DNA of 64,000 nt from NCBI RefSeq assembly GCF_000091305.1, contig NC_013929.1, forward strand, positions 9,424,001 through 9,488,000. Reading direction: 5' to 3'. The notes under the pieces were generated by a model. The model worked only from the letters and a program-made list of their open reading frames with translations, had not been told where the DNA came from and searched no databases. Shown in pieces: positions 33,891 through 42,246 of this stretch (position 1 is the stretch's first letter; every line of letters starts with the position of its first letter). A program made the translations under genes and the position numbers. This DNA comes from Streptomyces scabiei 87.22. Its GTDB lineage: Bacteria; Actinomycetota; Actinomycetes; Streptomycetales; Streptomycetaceae.

Positions 33891-35012
33891 ATGCAGGTGA
33901 CTTCTCAGGGCGTTACAGTCGTGGCTCTCCTGGCGGATCCGGACGCGCCGACAGAGATCGCGCAGCGCATGGCCCGGACACTTTCTGCTCGGCTCGCCGA
34001 CAAGTCGGGCCAGGGACGACGGTTCGACGTCGAGGTGGTCAGTGAGCCCTTCAGCGCCGGGGCGGAAGACCCGCCCACTTTGATGCGCCGGATCATGGAC
34101 CGTGGGGGTGCGGAGAACTGGGACATCCTCGTGGCCCTCACCGACCTTCCGCTGCACTCACACGGGCGCAGGCTCGCTGTGAATCTGAATCACGAACATG
34201 GCCTGGCGCTGCTCTCCCTTCCTTCACTGGGAGGCCTGCGGCTGCTGACGAGGGCCCGGCGGGCCGTCGAAGACGTCGTGCTTGACATGGCGGGCATGCA
34301 AACCACTGGTGCTGAAGGACCTCCACGAAGTCAGCCGCGTCCTGGGCCCTCCGCCAAACGTCTCGCGCCTGTTCATCCGGGCCGCCCCGGCCAGAAGGAG
34401 ACCGACGACCTTCGGTACGTCGTCAGCGGGCCGCTCGGTTACCTGCGAGTGCTCGCCGGTATGGTCCGCGCCAATCGGCCGTGGCGGTTGGTGCCGGGCT
34501 TGTCGAAAGCCCTGGCGGCCGCGCTCGCCACGGGGGCCGTCGCCACCGTGAACTCCACCGTCTGGAACCTGGCCGCGTCCCTCAGCACGCCACGCCTTGT
34601 GATCGCCACCGTAGGATCTGTCGCGATCATGATCGGCTGGCTGATCATAGACGCGGACCTGTGGCATCGATCAGCGGAGAGCTCGCCGGAGGCGAGGCAG
34701 AGGGCGCGGCTGTACAACGCCTCGACGGTCGCGACCGTGGGTATCGGGGTGCTCGTCTGCTACGTGGGTCTGATGCTCATCAACTGGGTGTGGGCGCTGT
34801 TCATCCTCAACGACCAAGTGTTCGCTTCCATGACGCGAACCCCGCTGCACGCCGAGGAGTACGTGACGCTGGCCTGGTTCGTCGCTTCGGTCGCCACCGT
34901 GGGCGGCGCACTGGGATCAGGCTTGGAGAGCGACGAGGCGATCCGGGCGGCCGCCTACTCCAAGCGCGAACAGGAACGTCGCCGCCAGCTGCAGAACGGC
35001 CAAGACGAGTAA
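33891..35012 (+). CDS. Membrane protein of unknown function with soluble N-terminal domain
   Basis: 373 residues. I do not recognise the family. The first ~130 residues form a soluble alpha/beta-like domain (VTVVALLADPDAPTEIAQRM, ENWDILVALTDLPLHSHGRR, LNHEHGLALLSLPSLG). A Pro/Gly-rich linker follows (~135-165). Four hydrophobic helices come next (about 205-225, 238-258, 280-310 and 325-345), then a charged C-terminal tail with SKREQERRRQ. RBS GAGGAGG stands before the ATG. It is isolated between the DUF1931 gene and a convergent oxidase. It could be a stress-linked membrane sensor, but nothing in the sequence proves that. Confidence 0.7.
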   Translation: MQVTSQGVTVVALLADPDAPTEIAQRMARTLSARLADKSGQGRRFDVEVVSEPFSAGAEDPPTLMRRIMDRGGAENWDILVALTDLPLHSHGRRLAVNLNHEHGLALLSLPSLGGLRLLTRARRAVEDVVLDMAGMQTTGAEGPPRSQPRPGPSAKRLAPVHPGRPGQKETDDLRYVVSGPLGYLRVLAGMVRANRPWRLVPGLSKALAAALATGAVATVNSTVWNLAASLSTPRLVIATVGSVAIMIGWLIIDADLWHRSAESSPEARQRARLYNASTVATVGIGVLVCYVGLMLINWVWALFILNDQVFASMTRTPLHAEEYVTLAWFVASVATVGGALGSGLESDEAIRAAAYSKREQERRRQLQNGQDE

Positions 35013-35239
35013 CGAGCTCGTGCACGGTGGAGCGATATCGTCCCAGCCGTCGCCGGTCTGCTGTCCCCCCGGCAGACCGCGGCCTTGACGTCGGCACGGC
35101 AGGCGTCGGCACGCCAGATGTGCACAACGAGTCCCGCCGCCATCCTCGGCCTCACCGCCTACCGCGCACCCGCTCAGCCAGGCGACGCGGCCGGGGCGTC
35201 TGCAGGGCGTCCAGTGACAGGTCCCAACTGTCGGGGCGT

Positions 35240-36340
35240 TCAGAGGGGTCGGCCGAGTGTTGCCGCCGGACGCAGGCTCTCCTCGAGTTCTTCGGCCATG
35301 GCCGCGCTGGCCAATGCCCGTCCCAGTCGAGGTGCCTGCTTGAAGAGGTTGTGCCCGGCTGCGAAAAAGACCCTGTCGGCTTCCCAGACCGCTATGCCGT
35401 CTTCGCTCCACGGCAGGCTCGTCACCCAGCAGTGCAGGTGCTCTACTGGTTCGGGGTCGAGGCGGGGCAATGCGCGGGAGACGTACGCGCCGGCGCGGTC
35501 GCTGAGTGCCGCCAGTGCTTCGGGGTCCACGACGCTGCCGTCCTCCCGCACCTCGACCGTTTGGCTGAGGCCCACCGCATAGCGGCTGTTGCCCGGGTAG
35601 GGGGCCGCGTAGACGCCGACCTCCCCGAAGTCGCCGCTGCTGTCCTGCAGACAGGCGACCCGTTCCGGGGGCGCTCCCCTGACCTGGAAGGTGAGGCGGA
35701 CGTGGGCCGCCGACCGTATGGGGAGCGAAAGCCCCATATTGCGCGCGAGCCGAGCGGTGCCCAAGCCGGCGCATACCATGACGCTTGCGTACTCTTCGCG
35801 GCCGACGACGCTGAGCACCTCCACAGTGCCGCGGCCAGTGGGATGCAACGAGAGGACCTCGTCGGTGACCACAGAGTCACCCAGTGCCTCGGCCAGGCGC
35901 GCGACCGCGACACGGGTGCGGATGGCACCGCCGTCCTCGTCAAGCATCGCGGGACCGCGGTAGGCCGCGAGCAGCGGCATGCTGGCCTGAAGCTCGGCGC
36001 TGTCCACGGTCCGGACCGGTATGCCGCCGACATCCTGCAGAATGCGAAGTCTTCCAGGAACGGGATCGCCCAGGGCGACCACTCCATCCTGGGAGATCAG
36101 TTCGGCGCCCAACCGGTCGGCCCACTCGCCCCAGATCGCGCGGCCCTGCCGTGTGAATTGAACCAGGCGGGCGTCGTCGTGCGCGTGACGGAATATGCGG
36201 GACTCGCCACCGGATTGCCCGTTGCCTGGAACGCCGCTCTCGTAGACTCGCGCCGTCGTTCCGCGTTCGGCCAGTGCATAGGCGGTGCAGAGTCCGACGA
36301 TGCCGGCTCCTACCACGGCCACCTCGGGAACCCGGTCCAT
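35240..36340 (-). CDS. DAO-family FAD-dependent oxidoreductase
   Basis: 366 residues. N-terminal FAD-binding Rossmann motif VAVVGAGIVGLCTAYALAER, the sarcosine/N-methyl-amino-acid-oxidase-like SGGESRIFRHAHDDARLVQF, a DAO core (LPIRSAAHVRLTFQVRGAPP) and the C-terminal FAD site DRVFFAAGHNLFKQAPRLG. It resembles sarcosine oxidase and N-methyltryptophan oxidase monomers, which oxidise secondary amines to give H2O2. The usual covalent-FAD cysteine near the C-terminus is not obvious (the equivalent region reads GHNLFKQAP), so substrate and flavin attachment are open. It is convergent with the membrane protein and not in an operon. Confidence 0.82.
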   Translation of the reverse strand: MDRVPEVAVVGAGIVGLCTAYALAERGTTARVYESGVPGNGQSGGESRIFRHAHDDARLVQFTRQGRAIWGEWADRLGAELISQDGVVALGDPVPGRLRILQDVGGIPVRTVDSAELQASMPLLAAYRGPAMLDEDGGAIRTRVAVARLAEALGDSVVTDEVLSLHPTGRGTVEVLSVVGREEYASVMVCAGLGTARLARNMGLSLPIRSAAHVRLTFQVRGAPPERVACLQDSSGDFGEVGVYAAPYPGNSRYAVGLSQTVEVREDGSVVDPEALAALSDRAGAYVSRALPRLDPEPVEHLHCWVTSLPWSEDGIAVWEADRVFFAAGHNLFKQAPRLGRALASAAMAEELEESLRPAATLGRPL

Positions 36341-37152
36341 TGGATCGCCTCACCTCGCGTCCCGGAGACCCCTACGGAGCAGGGGTGGGGGCATCTGTCG
36401 CCGCCGCGAACTGGTGGGTGACTGGACCCGATGGGCGGCACTGCCAGGCTCTACGCGCTACGGCGGCGGAACCGCCTCTTCTCCAGCCTCACACTGGCCT
36501 GAAATATGTCAAGCCGCCACCTCGGACGGCGGCCCTGACCGACGGGCGGAGAGTCGCGGGGCGGACGCCCTGGTCGAGGCCTGGGAAGAGCAGATCTGCC
36601 TACGCGTTGCGTTCAGGAGCTGACGATGCGGCGCACGTTGTCGACGGCACCGCAGCTTTCGTTGAGCTGACACTCGCGCTCTCCCGCAAACGCCTCGCCC
36701 AGGTTCTCGCGGCGCTCCATGGCCACGTTCCGGCGCGCTCCGTCCCTGCCGCGAACACCACGTGACCACTGAGAACGGCATCGGCCGAATCTCGAGCGAC
36801 CTCGTCATTCGGCCGGCCGCCCGCGACGTCCACCACGGCACAGCCGGAATCCCAGTCGGGGATACGGCGGTGGTCGGTGGTCGTCCGGATGGGAAGATTT
36901 TTCTGATTGATGTGTGTGTGTTCGTTTCGCGTCGAGAGTCGACGGGGACCCGGGCAGCACGCCGCCGTACTCCGCATCGCAAGTCGTCGGCCGCGCCGTT
37001 GCACCTGATCCGGGTGAACGACCCGCAGAGGCATGCCGGAGTCACGGAGCGAGTCCCGCATCCCTCGTTCAGCGCCCCGGGAGCGAGGCCTTTCGCGCCG
37101 GCTCCATCACCGCCATGGACCGGTCATGCCGCGGCAGCAAGGGATCGCAATC
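36341..37152. other. 810-bp region without a convincing gene
   Basis: Open frames exist on both strands, but none gives a recognisable protein, a plausible start with ribosome binding site, or Streptomyces-like third-position bias along its length. Around 36890-36930 there is an AT-rich patch with a TGTGTGTG run, unusual for this genome. I take the stretch to be decayed sequence belonging to the right border of the accessory island, leading into the broken dehydrogenase. Confidence 0.5.
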
Positions 37153-37551
37153 ATGACAGCAGCGGTTGACGAAGGCCCGCGTACGGTCGCGGTGAAGGAC
37201 GCACCGGACGCGAAGATTGAGCACCCCTGCGACATCATCGTCAAGATCACCACCACCAACATCTGCGGTTCGGACCTGCACATGTACGAGGGTCGCACCT
37301 CGTTCGAGTCCGGCCGCACGCTGGGACACGAGAACATGGGCCAGGTCGTGGAGATCGGCCCGGCCGTACGCAGGTCCAGGTCGGCGAGTACGTGGTCCTG
37401 CTCTTCAACATCGCCTGCGGCTTCTGCAAGCAGTGCGAGCGGGGGCTGACCAACTACTGCCTGACCATGCAGCCGGAACCGGCCATCGCCGGAGCCGCTT
37501 ACGGCTTCGCCGACATGGGCCCCTACCAGGGCGGACGCTACTTGGCATCAG
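37153..37551 (+). pseudogene. Frameshifted, truncated glutathione-independent formaldehyde dehydrogenase
   Basis: The N-terminal third of a zinc-dependent medium-chain dehydrogenase. Frame 1 from the ATG at 37153 reads PRTVAVKDAPDAKIEHPCDI, TTNICGSDLHMYEGRTSFES and TLGHENMGQVVEIGPAV. Near 37370 one base is missing, and the homology continues in the next frame with VQVGEYVVLLFNIACGFCKQ (structural zinc cysteines) and AGAAYGFADMGPYQGG. Homology stops at about 37536-37540, exactly where an inverted repeat begins; about two thirds of the gene are gone. The pattern is that of FdhA-type enzymes. Dead as it stands. Confidence 0.85.
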
Positions 37552-37582
37552 AGCAGGTCACGAACGTCGCCTGGTGCCAAGT
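37540..37582. repeat. 12-bp imperfect inverted repeat at the dehydrogenase breakpoint
   Basis: ACTTGGCATCAG (37540-37551) and CTGGTGCCAAGT (37571-37582) are complementary with one mismatch, with 19 bp between them. The homology of the broken dehydrogenase ends at this point, so the repeat may mark a recombination or insertion end. Confidence 0.55.
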
Positions 37583-37633
37583 AAGAATCCTGGTCACACC
37601 CGTCGGTCGCCGTTCTGATGACAACCGGAGCCG

Positions 37634-39064
37634 TCAGACGACCATCCACTGGTGGTTGGCGCCGGCGGCGCAGGTCGACTGGTCCAGGGCCGCGCCGTTG
37701 TCGCCGGACGCTCCGGCGACCTCCAGGCACTTACCGCTGCGGACGTTGGTGAAGGTGACATAGCCGCCGATCACCGGGGTCCTCTTCCACAACTGGTGCG
37801 GGGCACCGGTGCACGTCGACTGGACGACCGCCGCGCCGTCGGCGGTGGAGGCGCCGGAGACCTGGAGGCACTTGCCGCTGTTGACGTTGACCAGTTGGTG
37901 GTTGCGGCCCACCGGCGTCGACACCCACTGCTGGTTGGCGCCGGAGTTGCAGTTCCCGGAGTTGACCGATGCGTCGTCCGCCGTACTCAGGTACCAGACG
38001 TCCGCGCACTTGCCGCTGTTGCGGTTCAGCAGATGGTTGTGGGCGGCACCGAGCGGGCCGGCGATGACGGGCCATCCGCCCGCGAAGGTCACCCGGCGGA
38101 TGTCGAGGGTCTCCTGCCCGGCGTTGTCGCCGTCGTAGTAGTGGTAGGCGAGGAAGTCGGACCTGCCGTCCTCGAATGCGTCGGCGCCACCCGCGGCGAC
38201 CTTGGGGTACGCACCGGTGAGGACGGTGGTTCCGCCGTCGGACAGCATGCCCGTGCCGCTCCGGTCCAGGTAGGGGCCGGTGATGCTGGTGGAGCGCCCC
38301 ACCACGGTGTAGTAGGTGCTGTTCACCCCGTTGCAGCACCAACCCTTGGAACCGAAGAGGTAGTAGTAGCCGCCGTTGTGGATGATGGTGGGATTCTCGA
38401 TGTTGATGGCGACGTGGCGGAGCTCGTTGTCCGTGCTGGACAACTTGCCGGTGCGAGGGTTCAGGGCGTGCATGTAGGTGCCGCTGCCGGTCCAGGAGCC
38501 CCAGGAGATGTACAGCCGGCCGTGGGGCCCCTTCTCGACGTCGGGGTCGATCGGGTAGTTGACGTCCGTGACCATGCCCTGGTCGGTCCACGGGCCTTCG
38601 ATGTGCTTGGCGGTGGCCAGGCCCATCACCGCGTAGTTCGTCCCCCATCGGGAACCGGCGTAATACAGGTGGTACCTGCCGTTGAAGTACGCGATGTCGG
38701 GGGCCCAGATGTTCGGCGGAGTCGCGCCGAGCTTGGCGGTGATCCACGACGGGGTCGTCTCCCAGACGTTGCCCACCTTCGCCCAGCCGGTCGCGGCGGT
38801 GCGGGCGCACGTCTTGCGGATGGTGAGGGATCCGCTGGGGTCGAGCGGGTCTCTTTCGAACCCGGTGGAGAATCCGTAGTGGCAGTGCCCCACCTTGATG
38901 ACACTCGGGTCGTGCATCCGGACATCACCGCCGAGTGCCTTCGCCGGGCCGGCGGTGACCAGACCCATGACGACCACGAGGGCGGCCAGGATCGCGGCAA
39001 GGGCGGGAGGGACACGGCGGCCGCGGATCTCGGGGAATGCGCCTCCGGCGCGCTGGCTTGTCAT
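37634..39064 (-). CDS. Secreted GH43 arabinanase-like enzyme with ricin-type carbohydrate-binding domain (copy A)
   Basis: 476 residues. Signal peptide (LAAILAALVVVMGLVTAGPA KA, cleavage near residue 44), GH43 five-bladed propeller to about 345 with RMHDPS (base), YPIDPDV (pKa modulator) and INIENPTI (acid), then a ricin B-type beta-trefoil (about 345-476) with repeated QW blocks such as GANQQWVSTPVG, PHQLWKRTPV and ANHQWMVV. Likely attacks arabinan-type side chains of pectin outside the cell. The ATG at 39064 follows AAAGGAG. A LacI-type operator copy lies 245 bp upstream. It is a close paralogue, of equal length, of the gene at 46697. Confidence 0.92.
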   Translation of the reverse strand: MTSQRAGGAFPEIRGRRVPPALAAILAALVVVMGLVTAGPAKALGGDVRMHDPSVIKVGHCHYGFSTGFERDPLDPSGSLTIRKTCARTAATGWAKVGNVWETTPSWITAKLGATPPNIWAPDIAYFNGRYHLYYAGSRWGTNYAVMGLATAKHIEGPWTDQGMVTDVNYPIDPDVEKGPHGRLYISWGSWTGSGTYMHALNPRTGKLSSTDNELRHVAINIENPTIIHNGGYYYLFGSKGWCCNGVNSTYYTVVGRSTSITGPYLDRSGTGMLSDGGTTVLTGAYPKVAAGGADAFEDGRSDFLAYHYYDGDNAGQETLDIRRVTFAGGWPVIAGPLGAAHNHLLNRNSGKCADVWYLSTADDASVNSGNCNSGANQQWVSTPVGRNHQLVNVNSGKCLQVSGASTADGAAVVQSTCTGAPHQLWKRTPVIGGYVTFTNVRSGKCLEVAGASGDNGAALDQSTCAAGANHQWMVV

Positions 39065-39198
39065 TCGGGACTCCTTTGTGTCGCTGATGCACGGGCGTGA
39101 CCGTGCGGCGGGGGTCCGGCCGTCGGCTCACGCGTGCACAGCTCGATGCGGACCCGGCACGTCCCCCGTCTCCGCACCGCTGCCCCGGGGCGCCGAGG

Positions 39199-39239
39199 CC
39201 GGCCATGTGCTCCGACGGGGAACCGGAGCACATGGCCGG
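39199..39239. other. Perfect 16-bp stem-loop in the leader of GH43 copy A
   Basis: 39199-39214 (CCGGCCATGTGCTCCG) pairs perfectly with 39224-39239 around a 9-nt loop. It lies between the GH43 start (39064) and the operator copy at 39309, so it would fall in the 5' leader of that transcript if the promoter is near the operator. It could be an attenuator, an mRNA stabiliser or a protein site. Confidence 0.6.
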
Positions 39240-39308
39240 GCCTGTGCATGGCCGGTACGGCTGCGGGGAGGTCGCCGCGTGGGCCGGCATTCCAGAGCCG
39301 AAGGGCGG

Positions 39309-39324
39309 ATTGATACGCTTCAAT
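39309..39324. promoter_or_regulatory. LacI-type operator copy A (upstream of secreted GH43)
   Basis: ATTGATACGCTTCAAT matches the perfect operator ATTGAAGCGCTTCAAT at 14 of 16 positions. It is placed to control the minus-strand GH43 gene, which puts that gene in the same regulon as the sugar importer. Confidence 0.7.
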
Positions 39325-39551
39325 CGCTTCAGCGGTGTGAGGCTGACACTCCCCGGTCCGGGCGTCAAGGGTTCTCGCAGCATCCTGCAGACAGCGGCAA
39401 CTTCGGTGCGGGCCGCCGTTCCTGTGGCGGGTCTTGTGGAGCGGGCGCTGTCCCGGAGTGCCACAGCTCGCGAGCGCGCCGGTGAAAACGGCGCGAGCCG
39501 GGCATATGCGCTCACATCCAGTGAGTTCCGGAGCGTGTGTCACGCGCAGAC

Positions 39552-39567
39552 GTTGGAGCGCTTTAAC
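39552..39567. promoter_or_regulatory. LacI-type operator copy B (autoregulation of lacI)
   Basis: GTTGGAGCGCTTTAAC matches the consensus ATTGAAGCGCTTCAAT at 12 of 16 positions, keeping the AGCGCTT core. It lies 89 bp before the lacI-type start, the usual position for autorepression. Confidence 0.65.
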
Positions 39568-39655
39568 GCCAGCGTGTATCCTGCGGGTGTTCAGACCGAC
39601 CGGGCCGCGTCAGTGACGTGCCCGGTTCGAAGGAGACCGGAAGCCGAGGAGCGTC

Positions 39656-40699
39656 GTGGCAGCCGCAGGTCCACGAGCGAACGGACACGCCGGTCCGAGC
39701 ATGCAGGATGTCGCGAAGGCGGCGGGCGTCTCGCTCGGAACGGTTTCCAACGTCCTGAACCATCCGGCCAAGGTCAGCCCCGTGACCGCGCAGCGCGTGC
39801 GTGAGGCCATAGACCGGCTGGGTTTCGTGCGCAACGACGCGGCCCGCTCACTGGCCTCGGGGTCCAACGACAGTGTTGGCATGGTGCTCGCGGACATCGA
39901 GAACTCGCTGTTCATCGACATGGCGCACGGCGCGCAGGAGGCTGCCCGCACCGCCGGCCTCAACCTGCTGCTCGCGAACACGGCGTGCGACATGGGGCTC
40001 CAGAACGACTATCTGGACGTGTTCGACGAGGCCCGGGTGACCGGAGTGCTGCTGGCTCCGATGGAGGACTCCACCGAGGGCATCGCCCGGATGCGCTCGC
40101 ACGGACGTCAGATCGTGCTCCTCAACTTCGCGCCGAGGCCGGGCACGTGCTGCTCGGTGCTGGTCAACAACGAGCACGTGGGATACCTGGCGGCCCGCCA
40201 CCTCATCGACACGGGCCGCACCAGGCTGGCGTACGTGGTCGCGCACGACGACTACCAGCCCGTGCGTGACCGGCGCAGGGGGGTGCGCGCGGCGGTCGAG
40301 GAGGCCGGCGGACGGGTGACGCTGGAGGAGATCGACAGTGCGGGCCTGACCACGGCGCACGGGCACCTGGTCGGCCGGGCTCTCGCCGGGCGGGAGCCCG
40401 GCGACCTGCCGGACGGTCTGGTCGTCGTCGCCGACGAGCTGGCCAACGGCATCATCCACGAACTGCACACGGTGGCGGGCATCGGCGTGCCCGACCAGGT
40501 CGCGGTCGTCGGATGCGAGAACAACCGGACAGCCGGATCCGCGGCCGTTCCCCTGACCGCGGTGGACCTGCCGGGGCGGGCGATGGGACAGGAAGCCATG
40601 CGGCTGCTGATGGACGAGGTGGCCGCGGGCGCGCAGCACCGGCATGCCACCGTCGTGCTCGAACCGGAGCTGATCGTCCGGGCCAGCGCGCCGCACTGA
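39656..40699 (+). CDS. LacI-family transcriptional repressor of the polysaccharide locus
   Basis: 347 residues; the GTG at 39656 follows GAGGAG. The LacI HTH is clear (SMQDVAKAAGVSLGTVSNVL NHPAKVS), with the minor-groove hinge helix (NDAARSLASG), and a periplasmic-binding-like effector domain from residue 75 on (VGMVLADIENSLFIDMAHGA). It should repress the ABC importer-glycosidase operon downstream, the divergent GH43 gene, and itself. All three promoters carry related copies of TTGAAGCGCTTCAA. The inducer is probably a sugar from arabinan or rhamnogalacturonan, judged from the target enzymes. A strong hairpin follows the gene. Confidence 0.93.
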   Translation: MAAAGPRANGHAGPSMQDVAKAAGVSLGTVSNVLNHPAKVSPVTAQRVREAIDRLGFVRNDAARSLASGSNDSVGMVLADIENSLFIDMAHGAQEAARTAGLNLLLANTACDMGLQNDYLDVFDEARVTGVLLAPMEDSTEGIARMRSHGRQIVLLNFAPRPGTCCSVLVNNEHVGYLAARHLIDTGRTRLAYVVAHDDYQPVRDRRRGVRAAVEEAGGRVTLEEIDSAGLTTAHGHLVGRALAGREPGDLPDGLVVVADELANGIIHELHTVAGIGVPDQVAVVGCENNRTAGSAAVPLTAVDLPGRAMGQEAMRLLMDEVAAGAQHRHATVVLEPELIVRASAPH

Positions 40700-40706
40700 G
40701 CCGCCC

Positions 40707-40779
40707 CACCCGTCCCGGCAGAAAACAGGTGCCCCCCGAGTCCGACTCGGGGGGCACCTGTTTTCTGCCGGGACGGGTG
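40707..40779. terminator. 35-bp perfect hairpin terminator
   Basis: 40707-40741 and 40745-40779 are perfectly complementary over 35 bp around a 3-nt CCG loop. The right arm includes TTTT (40761-40764). Located 8 bp behind the lacI stop and 33 bp before the -35 of the importer promoter, it should terminate lacI transcription and insulate the importer operon. Confidence 0.9.
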
Positions 40780-40811
40780 CATTGCGGTTCGGAAATACCG
40801 GCGAATCATCC

Positions 40812-40868
40812 TTGACATGGTCGCGTAGCGGGCCGTAGGTTCCGGGGCAACATTGAAGCGCTTCAATG
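40812..40868 (+). promoter_or_regulatory. Importer promoter with perfect LacI operator (copy C)
   Basis: TTGACA (40812-40817) and TAGGTT (40836-40841) are spaced by 18 bp. CATTGAAGCGCTTCAATG (40851-40868), an 18-bp perfect palindrome, covers the expected transcription start. A LacI-family repressor bound here would block initiation. The binding-protein gene starts 26 bp further on. Confidence 0.88.
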
Positions 40869-40894
40869 CGCTGTGCACCGCGAGGAGCAACCCC

Positions 40895-42196
40895 GTGCAC
40901 CACACCCTCAAGCCCCGCAGCCTTGCCGTCCTGGCAACCGCCACCTCCGCCGGACTCCTGCTGAGCGCCTGCGGCGGCGGTTCGAACACGTCGAGCGGCG
41001 GCACCAAGGAATTCAGCCTCACCATCAACGATGACAACCACATCGTGCAGCAGGAGCTCACCACCCTGAGCAAGGGCGCGTGCAAGACGCAGAACACGGC
41101 CCTGCCGCTGAAGATCCAGACGCTCCCGATCGGCAACGTCGACCAGAAGGTGCAGCTGCTCGCCGGGCAGAACGCCCTGCCGGTGCAGTTCGCGGCGGGC
41201 GGCACCCCGCAGCTCACCAAGACCCTGGACAAGGCCGGCCAGGTCCTCGACCTGGAGAAGACGCTCAAGGACCTCGGTGTGTGGGACGACCTCCAGCCGG
41301 CGGCGATCAAGACCGTCGAGAACCTGTACGGCAAGTTCAACGTGATGCCGTACCAGTTCAACATCGAGGGCATCTGGTACAACAAGAAGCTCTTCACCGA
41401 GAACGGCGTCGCCACGCCGGCCACCTATGACGAACTGGTCGCCGCGGCCAAGAAGTTCAAGGGCGCCGGCGTCACCCCGTTCTCCGCGGACGGCAAGGAC
41501 GGCTGGCCCCTGACCCGCCTCGTCAGCGGCTACCTCTACCGCGACCTCGGCCCGGACGCCCTCCAGGACGTCGCGGACGGCAAGGCCAAGCTGACCGACC
41601 CCGCCTACGTGAAGGCCGCGCAGGCCATCGCCGACCTCGGCAAGGCGGGCTACTTCGGCAAGGGCGTCGGATCGATCGACTACGACACCGCGACCCAGCA
41701 GTTCCTCACCGGCAAGGCCGCCATGTTCTACATGGGCAGCTGGGCGCTCGGCGACTTCAACGACAAGACCAAGAACAAGATCGGCGCGGACAACGTCGGC
41801 TTCATGCCGTTCCCCGCGGTCGCGGGCGGCAAGGGCAGCGCGGACCAGATCCCGGCCAACGTCGGCCTCCCGGTCGCCGTCTCCGCCAAGTCCTACGACG
41901 CCAAGGTCGGCGACTGGCTCTCCTGCATCACCAAGAACTACGGCGCCGCCTCCCTGAAGGACCAGGGCACCGTCTCCGGGTTCAAGCCCAACGGCGACAC
42001 CGGCACCCTTCCCCCGCTCACGCAGACGGTCCAGGACACCATCGGCAAGACCACGACCAGCACCCTGTGGTTCGAGGCGCTGTTCAACACGAAGGCGACG
42101 GAGACCAGCCAGACGAACGCCGCGCCGCTCGTCAACGGATCCCTCTCGGCCAAGGACTTCATGCAGAAGATCCAGACCGATCTCGACAACGGCTGA
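40895..42196 (+). CDS. Sugar ABC transporter substrate-binding lipoprotein
   Basis: 433 residues from the GTG at 40895 (GAGGAG 7-8 nt upstream). Lipoprotein signal with lipobox LLSAC at about residue 30, then a Gly/Ser-rich tether and a family-1 extracellular solute-binding fold (VMPYQFNIEGIWYNKKLFTE NG; GKAAMFYMGSWALGDF). It captures oligosaccharides released by the secreted GH43 enzymes and presents them to the two permeases that follow. First gene of the LacI-controlled operon. An upstream ATG at 40853 would lie inside the operator and is rejected. Confidence 0.93.
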   Translation: MHHTLKPRSLAVLATATSAGLLLSACGGGSNTSSGGTKEFSLTINDDNHIVQQELTTLSKGACKTQNTALPLKIQTLPIGNVDQKVQLLAGQNALPVQFAAGGTPQLTKTLDKAGQVLDLEKTLKDLGVWDDLQPAAIKTVENLYGKFNVMPYQFNIEGIWYNKKLFTENGVATPATYDELVAAAKKFKGAGVTPFSADGKDGWPLTRLVSGYLYRDLGPDALQDVADGKAKLTDPAYVKAAQAIADLGKAGYFGKGVGSIDYDTATQQFLTGKAAMFYMGSWALGDFNDKTKNKIGADNVGFMPFPAVAGGKGSADQIPANVGLPVAVSAKSYDAKVGDWLSCITKNYGAASLKDQGTVSGFKPNGDTGTLPPLTQTVQDTIGKTTTSTLWFEALFNTKATETSQTNAAPLVNGSLSAKDFMQKIQTDLDNG

Positions 42197-42246
42197 TCCC
42201 GCCGCACCACCGCCGTCCGCGCCACACCCTTCGTGAAAGAGCCGTC

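Noticed and set aside
36341..37152. Several 100-180-codon frames in the gap before the broken dehydrogenase
   Set aside because: No family, start signal or consistent codon bias; overlapping frames on both strands look equally random.
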